Shown in pieces: positions 59,309-64,000 of a DNA stretch of 64,000 nt. Under the pieces are notes generated by a model. The model did not search any database, had not been told where the DNA came from, and was given only the letters and a program-made list of their open reading frames with translations. The position numbers and the translations under genes are program-made. This DNA comes from Bacillus massiliigorillae (lineage in GTDB: Bacteria > Bacillota > Bacilli > Bacillales > DSM-1321). Where the stretch lies: positions 682,728 to 746,727 of the forward strand of contig NZ_HG428741.1 in assembly GCF_000380245.2 (NCBI RefSeq). Direction: 5' to 3'. The number at the start of each line of letters is the position of its first letter. The first letter of the stretch is position 1.

Positions 59309-60028
59309 ATGATGGATAATAGTGTCAAAATACTAGTGGTCGATGATGAAGAAAGAATTCGTCGCTTATTGAAAATGTATCTTGAAAGAGAGGATTATGT
59401 AATCGAAGAAGCTGAAGATGGAAACGAAGCTTTATTGAAAGCGAATGCAACCGATTATGACTTAATTCTTTTAGATATCATGATGCCAGGTAAAGATGGA
59501 ATTGAAGTATGTCGAGAGTTGAGAGAGAAGAAATCAACTCCTGTTATAATGTTAACAGCAAAAGGGGAAGAAATTAATCGTGTTCAAGGATTTGAAGTAG
59601 GTACGGATGATTACATCGTTAAGCCATTTAGTCCAAGAGAAGTTGTATTACGAGTTAAGGCTCTACTAAGACGTTCTTCGAAAACGAGCTATATCCAAAC
59701 AGATACAACTACTAAAGATGTGATCGTATTACCTCATTTAACAATTGATAACGATGCACATAGAGTTATGGCTGATGGAAAAGAAGTTTCGCTTACACCA
59801 AAAGAATATGAGCTTTTATATTTCCTAGCTAAAGCTCCGGATAAAGTATTTGATCGCGAGCAACTATTAAAAGAAGTATGGCATTATGAGTTTTTCGGAG
59901 ATCTTCGTACAGTAGATACTCACGTTAAGCGTTTAAGAGAAAAACTTAACCGAGTTTCTGAGGAAGCGGCTAAGATGATTGTCACCGTTTGGGGTGTAGG
60001 ATATAAATTCGAGGTTGTGAACGAATAA
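59309..60028 (+). CDS. resD: Response regulator ResD
   Basis: A 239-residue OmpR-type regulator. The receiver domain (about residues 1-120) has the acidic pair VDDEE, the phosphorylated Asp in LILLDIMMPGKDG (about 56) and the Lys in YIVKPF. The C-terminal winged helix is ELLYFLAKAPDKVFDREQLL...HVKRLREKLNR. ResD responds to low oxygen and nitric oxide and activates respiration genes. GGGGAGG precedes the ATG. Its stop codon overlaps the resE start. Confidence 0.94.
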   Translation: MMDNSVKILVVDDEERIRRLLKMYLEREDYVIEEAEDGNEALLKANATDYDLILLDIMMPGKDGIEVCRELREKKSTPVIMLTAKGEEINRVQGFEVGTDDYIVKPFSPREVVLRVKALLRRSSKTSYIQTDTTTKDVIVLPHLTIDNDAHRVMADGKEVSLTPKEYELLYFLAKAPDKVFDREQLLKEVWHYEFFGDLRTVDTHVKRLREKLNRVSEEAAKMIVTVWGVGYKFEVVNE

Positions 60029-61833
60029 TGATATTTCTAAGGAGCGTCGTTGGTAAGCTATGGCTTACTATCTTACTTTTAGTATGTTTTGTGTTGCTGA
60101 TTTTGACGGTGCTCCTTCTTGAGTTTTTCGAGAATTTTAATGTACATCAAGTAGAGAATGAATTACTTACTACTGCTAATCGGATTGTACAAATTCTCGA
60201 GGATCATGAAGATCCAGACTATACCTTAGAAATATCATCCCAACTTTTAGGTCAATCTAAGACAATCATGATTGTGCAAGAAGATAATAAAGTGTATACA
60301 ACAGATGCTACTTATTCATTACCGGAACTTTCATTAGAAACGATAAAAAAAGATAAAGATCTTTCTAGTGTGTTTTTTAATGGAAAGAAAGTAACGAAAG
60401 AACTTGTACTGAAACAATCTCCGAATGGAGAGAATGAAACGCCAGGAATAATAGTAGGTGTACCATTAAAGGAAGATAATAAGAAAAATGGTGTAGTTTT
60501 TGTTTTTCAAACATTAGATTCGATGAGAGCTACTATTCAATCTACTACTAAATTTATTATTTTGGCTGCTGGAGTTGCCATTGTTTTAACAACGATTTTT
60601 GCTTTTTTCCTTTCTACTCGAATTACTGCTCCTTTAAGGAAAATGAGGGAAGCTGCTTTCGAATTAGCGAGAGGGAAGTTTGATACGGAGGTACCTTCAC
60701 CTTCAAATGATGAAATTGCAGAGCTTGCCATTGCATTTAATCAAATGGGGAAAAAGCTTAAAAACAATATGGATGCACTGAGCCAAGAGAAAGAGAATTT
60801 AGATAGTATTCTTAGCAGTATGGCTGATGGTGTTATTACTATTAATATAGATGGCTCTATATTAAAAACAAATCCGCCTGCTGAACAGTTTCTTCAATTT
60901 TGGAATGATGAAAAACGTACACCAATAAGTCAGCGTGAAGCTCCATCTGAATTGATGAATTTGTTTCAACTTTCGGTGGAATCAGAACAGGAACAAATTG
61001 GTGAGATGAAAATTTGCGATCACTATTGGGTTATTATTGTAAGTCCGTTATACAATAATAAGAATATTCGTGGTGCCGTAGCTGTATTACGAAATATGAC
61101 GGAAGAGCGTAAATTAGATAAAATGCGTAATGATTTTATTGCCAATGTTTCTCATGAGCTGAGAACACCAATTAGTATGTTGCAAGGTTACAGTGAGGCA
61201 ATTGTAGATGATATTGCTCAAACAGAGGAAGAAAAGAAGGAAATGGCACAAATCATCTATGATGAGTCGCTTCGTATGGGGCGTCTAGTAAATGAATTAT
61301 TGGATTTAGCTCGCATGGAAGCGGGGCATATCAGTTTGAATTTTGAGGATGTCCATTTGAATTATTATTTAAATAGAATCACTTCGAAGTTTTCAGGCCT
61401 TGCAAAAGATAAGCAAATCACTATTAATACGAATATTGAAGATGCTAATAGACACTGGATACTTGATCCAGACCGAATGGAGCAAGTGTTAACAAACTTA
61501 ATAGATAACGCTATTCGTCATACACCAGTTGGAGGCAGGGTTTCTATTAACCAACGAGTAGATGATAATGATAGGCTAGTTATCGAAGTGCAAGATTCTG
61601 GATCTGGCATAGCCTCAGAGGATTTGCCTTTTATATTTGAGCGATTTTATAAAGCTGATAAAGCTAGAACAAGAGGTCGATCAGGTACAGGGCTTGGCTT
61701 GGCGATAGCTTATAATATTGTCAAATCACATAATGGCGAAATATCGGTTGTTAGTGAAGTAAATAAAGGAACTACATTTACATGTATCATACCGCAACAT
61801 AATATGAATCTTGATATGGACAAGAATATGTAA
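60028..61833 (+). CDS. resE: Sensor histidine kinase ResE
   Basis: A 601-residue membrane kinase. Two membrane helices (LTILLLVCFVLLILTVLLLE near residue 12; IILAAGVAIVLTTIFAFFLS near 173) flank an outer sensing domain. A HAMP linker (RITAPLRKMREAAFELARG), a PAS-like part (SILSSMADGVITINIDGSIL), the H box NVSHELRTPISM, the N box NLIDNAIRHT, and the G boxes DSGSGI and GTGLGLAI follow. It phosphorylates ResD. It starts one base into the resD stop. Confidence 0.94.
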   Translation: MIFLRSVVGKLWLTILLLVCFVLLILTVLLLEFFENFNVHQVENELLTTANRIVQILEDHEDPDYTLEISSQLLGQSKTIMIVQEDNKVYTTDATYSLPELSLETIKKDKDLSSVFFNGKKVTKELVLKQSPNGENETPGIIVGVPLKEDNKKNGVVFVFQTLDSMRATIQSTTKFIILAAGVAIVLTTIFAFFLSTRITAPLRKMREAAFELARGKFDTEVPSPSNDEIAELAIAFNQMGKKLKNNMDALSQEKENLDSILSSMADGVITINIDGSILKTNPPAEQFLQFWNDEKRTPISQREAPSELMNLFQLSVESEQEQIGEMKICDHYWVIIVSPLYNNKNIRGAVAVLRNMTEERKLDKMRNDFIANVSHELRTPISMLQGYSEAIVDDIAQTEEEKKEMAQIIYDESLRMGRLVNELLDLARMEAGHISLNFEDVHLNYYLNRITSKFSGLAKDKQITINTNIEDANRHWILDPDRMEQVLTNLIDNAIRHTPVGGRVSINQRVDDNDRLVIEVQDSGSGIASEDLPFIFERFYKADKARTRGRSGTGLGLAIAYNIVKSHNGEISVVSEVNKGTTFTCIIPQHNMNLDMDKNM

Positions 61834-61901
61834 TTTGTAGTGTTTTATGCTTTATTATTGTATAGTCTTTAAAATTTATGAATTTAATAGTAAATGATAG
61901 G

Positions 61902-61934
61902 AGGAAGAGTTTTTTGAACTCTTCCTTTTATGTA
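61902..61934 (+). terminator. Terminator of resDE
   Basis: AGGAAGAGTT pairs with AACTCTTCCT, followed by TTTA. It lies within the spurious 5' extension of the sigX frame. Confidence 0.85.
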
Positions 61935-61953
61935 ATTAAATATTTTTTAGAGT

Positions 61954-61983
61954 ACGTAACTTTTATCCTGGATAATTCGACTA
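61954..61983 (+). promoter_or_regulatory. Sigma-X autoregulatory promoter
   Basis: GTAAC (near 61957), 17 bases, CGAC (near 61979) followed by TATTA. From memory, the B. subtilis sigX promoter has the same TGTAAC-N17-CGAC layout and the same AACGGAGG downstream. It lies about 30 bases before the sigX ATG. Confidence 0.8.
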
Positions 61984-62009
61984 TTAATATAACGGAGGAG
62001 GAGGAAAAG

Positions 62010-62555
62010 ATGAACTCCGTTTTTCAAGATTTATACGAAAAGTATCATCAAGAAGTTTTTCAATTTTTATTCTACATGGTGAAAAATCGAGAAACAGCTG
62101 AAGATTTAATGCAAGAAGTATATATAAAAGTTTTACATTCTTATGAACGCTTTGAAGGAAAGAGTAGTGAGAAGACGTGGTTATATTCCATTGCTCGTAA
62201 TACGGCTATTGATCATTTTAGAAAGCAAAAAACATGGATGCAAAGAGTTCTTTATAATTTTGATTGGAGTAGGGATACAATTAAGGACAGCCAGCCATTG
62301 CCAGAAGAAATTGCTGTACTAAATGATAACATGAGGACTATTTTTGCAAGTCTTGATCACTGTACAGTTGATCAACGCATGGTATTAATTTTGCGTTTTG
62401 TGCAATCCTTATCTATCGTAGAAACGGCGGAAGTATTAGGATGGACCGCTAGTAAAGTAAAAACAACTCAACATAGAGCATTGAAGATGGTTCGTACAAT
62501 GTTAGAAGATACAGAGGGGAAGGAGAACCATAATGAAAAAATCACAATGGAATGA
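62010..62555 (+). CDS. sigX: ECF sigma factor SigX
   Basis: A 181-residue ECF sigma factor. Region 2 spans about residues 5-75 (LYEKYHQEVFQFLFYMVKNR, EDLMQEVYIKVLHSYERFEG, TWLYSIARNTAIDHFRKQK). Region 4 spans about 120-170 (CTVDQRMVLILRFVQSLSIV, LGWTASKVKTTQHRALKMV). SigX adjusts cell-surface charge and resistance to cationic peptides. ATG at 62010 follows GGAGGAGGAGG; the longer frame from 61878 contains a terminator and the promoter and is rejected. It overlaps rsiX by 23 bases. Confidence 0.93.
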   Translation: MNSVFQDLYEKYHQEVFQFLFYMVKNRETAEDLMQEVYIKVLHSYERFEGKSSEKTWLYSIARNTAIDHFRKQKTWMQRVLYNFDWSRDTIKDSQPLPEEIAVLNDNMRTIFASLDHCTVDQRMVLILRFVQSLSIVETAEVLGWTASKVKTTQHRALKMVRTMLEDTEGKENHNEKITME

Positions 62556-63771
62556 AAATGAAATCAAATCATTATTCTCCCAACTACCAACTATTACAGA
62601 CAACCGTGATCCCCAAAAAATCTACGAAAAAGCCATTGTTTCTAAAACCAAAAAACCTATTAATCGTTGGCTTACAATGACTGCATCTGCAGCAGTTGTG
62701 TGTCTACTTTCTTTTTTTACTTCGAATGTTTTCTTTCAAAAGGATGAAATGCAGAAAGATAGTAGTAATGATTCCCCTTCTGTAGCTATGTATAGTAATA
62801 GTTCACGAGAAGAGGAAAAATCATCAAATATGGCAACAGAAAGTCAAAACCAAGAAGCGAAACAAGTAAGTGAAGAAGATGGTCAAATGGCTGTCCAGAA
62901 GAGAGATGTATCAAATGATGTTAGCGTGCAAAGTGAGAGTGAAAGGAATAAATCAGATTCTTCTACGGGATATTCAAGCGCGTTGCTTTATAAAGAAGAA
63001 ATGGAAAAGATGAACTATGTAACTGTGGGAGCTTCTTCATTGAATTATCACAGTATTGTTCCTGTCACGCTAAAGGTAGATGAAGGAATAACAAACCCAG
63101 TGGAAGCGATTAAAGAAGCGGAAACGATGATTAATGGAGACATGCATGGTTTACAGGTGAGTGGAGTTAATTGGAATGCCAATGCTGCATCTGGAGATCA
63201 AGCTGTGAATATAACTTTCTCCATAAATCCAAAAGAAGTAATCGATGTAGCGGTTTTTGAATCTTTGAAGGAAACATATCGATATCAAAACGTGAATAAA
63301 CTGTATTTCTACACCAATGATAACAAAGGTGTGACATTTTCACATGTAGGCTTAGTCGAAGAGACTGATATTGATTCTACTCCACAACGTGCAATCTATT
63401 TACTACAAAGTGATGAGAAGTCATCACAGTTGTTTATACCTTCAACAAATGAATATAAAGATATTTCAGAGGCGTTAGAAGTGATGAAGTCGGAAGGAAA
63501 CTCGACAAGTATGAAAGCGAGTATTCCAGCCACTGTGCAATTCGAGTCTCTAGTTGGGAAGGGAAACCGCTTATTCGTTACCTTTTCAGCTAATACAAAA
63601 TTAAAAGATAATGAGCAATATGTAAAAGCCATACAAGCTATATTATTAACTGCACGAGAGTTCGGGTATAAAACAATCCAATTCCAAAACAGCAATATAA
63701 ATACGATTGGTACAATGAAATTAAATGAAGTTATGGAAGTGCCAATTGCGCCGAATGTGATTAACCCATAA
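62533..63771 (+). CDS. rsiX: Anti-sigma X factor RsiX
   Basis: A 412-residue single-pass membrane protein. The N-terminal 45 residues are cytoplasmic, followed by a helix (WLTMTASAAVVCLLSFFTSN, about residues 46-65). Then comes a low-complexity Ser/Glu/Gln linker (about 70-150). The outer domain (from MNYVTVGASSLNYHSIVPVT) has beta-rich repeats that look GerMN-like (VNKLYFYTNDNKGVTF). Overlap with sigX and gene order after resE identify it as RsiX. GGGAAGGAG precedes the ATG. Confidence 0.9.
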   Translation: MKKSQWNENEIKSLFSQLPTITDNRDPQKIYEKAIVSKTKKPINRWLTMTASAAVVCLLSFFTSNVFFQKDEMQKDSSNDSPSVAMYSNSSREEEKSSNMATESQNQEAKQVSEEDGQMAVQKRDVSNDVSVQSESERNKSDSSTGYSSALLYKEEMEKMNYVTVGASSLNYHSIVPVTLKVDEGITNPVEAIKEAETMINGDMHGLQVSGVNWNANAASGDQAVNITFSINPKEVIDVAVFESLKETYRYQNVNKLYFYTNDNKGVTFSHVGLVEETDIDSTPQRAIYLLQSDEKSSQLFIPSTNEYKDISEALEVMKSEGNSTSMKASIPATVQFESLVGKGNRLFVTFSANTKLKDNEQYVKAIQAILLTAREFGYKTIQFQNSNINTIGTMKLNEVMEVPIAPNVINP

Positions 63772-63775
63772 AGCT

Positions 63776-63821
63776 AAAGGATGTTTGAAAGGAAACTTTT
63801 AAACATCCTTTTTTCTTTTTC
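63776..63821 (+). terminator. Terminator of sigX-rsiX
   Basis: AAAGGATGTTT pairs with AAACATCCTTT, followed by a T-rich run. Confidence 0.88.
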
Positions 63822-63883
63822 TAGCCTTACATCAGCCACATGTCTTCTTTTTGCTTTGAAGTCAAACAGGAAGTAAATGCAAC

Positions 63884-63912
63884 AATCAAAAGAACCGGTG
63901 ACGGTTTTTCGT
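63884..63912. repeat. Short hairpin module also present beside repeat copy 1
   Basis: AATCAAAAGAACCGGTGACGGTTTTTC holds the hairpin AACCG/CGGTT with a run of T. A near-identical sequence (AATCAAAAAAGATCGG followed by TGCCGGTTTTTC) stands at 20979-21004. It lies before the family A repeat here and after it at copy 1. Confidence 0.6.
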
Positions 63913-63920
63913 TGTCTAAC

Positions 63921-64000
63921 CTTACACCTGCCATGCTCGGTCGTAAGCCAATCTGTTTTGAAAACTAAAAGCGGGTTTTCAAGAACAGCTCGTCTTACTG
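63921..64000. repeat. Hairpin repeat family A, copy 3 (cut by window edge)
   Basis: Begins CTTACACCTGCCATGCTCGG and includes CTGTTTTGAAAACT and GGGTTTTCAAGAACAG. The second stem is GTAAG/CTTAC where copy 1 has ATAAG/CTTAT, again a paired change. The 3' outer arm lies beyond the window. Confidence 0.82.

Noticed and set aside
1..64000. CRISPR array, prophage, transposase, rRNA or tRNA genes
   Set aside because: I looked for regularly spaced repeats, phage structural or integrase genes, DDE-type transposases, and rRNA or tRNA sequence; none was seen.

Overview
The window is a chromosomal segment of a low-GC, endospore-forming Bacillaceae bacterium. The evidence is AT-rich codon use, AGGAGG-type ribosome sites, and a dense set of sporulation genes in an order that follows the Bacillus subtilis chromosome from proI to rsiX: proI-yqjP-yqjQ, yqkD-yqkE-yqkF-mciZ-nudF, spoIIM-fur-yqzK-xerD-deoB-punA-pdp-dacF-spoIIAA-spoIIAB-sigF, spoVA-lysA, ypuA-ribT-ypuF-scpA-scpB-ypuI, dacB-spmA-spmB-rluB, resABCDE-sigX-rsiX. 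Into this backbone are set lineage-specific blocks. No rRNA, tRNA, CRISPR array, prophage or transposase was seen.

Layout. 1-6.2 kb: start of proI with a proline T-box leader, yqjP/yqjQ, a lipoprotein, an ECF sigma/DUF4179 anti-sigma pair and a two-gene threonine/serine exporter. 6.3-12.7 kb: an assimilatory sulfate-reduction and siroheme operon behind a small YezD-like gene and an internal terminator. 12.8-19.5 kb: aldose epimerase, aldehyde dehydrogenase, MFS transporter, TetR regulator, Eis-like acetyltransferase and a CDGSH protein. 19.5-24.7 kb: the yqk genes, a hidden mciZ, nudF and an acetate-type symporter pair. 25-34.2 kb: spoIIM to sigF. 34.2-40.9 kb: an insertion between sigF and spoVA that carries a purine permease, a TPR-dynamin-like GTPase and a second ECF/DUF4179 pair. 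41-45.6 kb: a shortened spoVA operon (AA, AB, AEA, AF) and lysA. 45.7-52 kb: ypuA, an orphan ribT, ypuF, a tiny YjcZ-type gene, scpAB, ypuI and a SodF-type dismutase. 52-64 kb: dacB-spmAB, rluB, the res operon and sigX-rsiX.

Regulation can be read directly at several places. Compartment-specific sporulation promoters are recognisable: sigma-E before spoIIM and dacB, sigma-F before dacF, sigma-H before spoIIAA and sigma-G before spoVAA. All three ECF sigma genes have an autoregulatory-type promoter. CcpA cre sites lie before the acetate-type symporter and the aldehyde dehydrogenase, and probable PurR boxes lie before the purine permease.

The most unusual observations are: a family of hairpin repeats (three copies, with paired base changes) lying against gene 3' ends; a possible three-way-junction RNA after scpB; an ECF sigma gene whose only sensible start is CTG; the lack of spoVAC, spoVAD and spoVAEB in the spoVA operon; the TPR-GTPase; and two very small sporulation genes (a MciZ-like and a YjcZ-like gene) that length-based gene finding misses.
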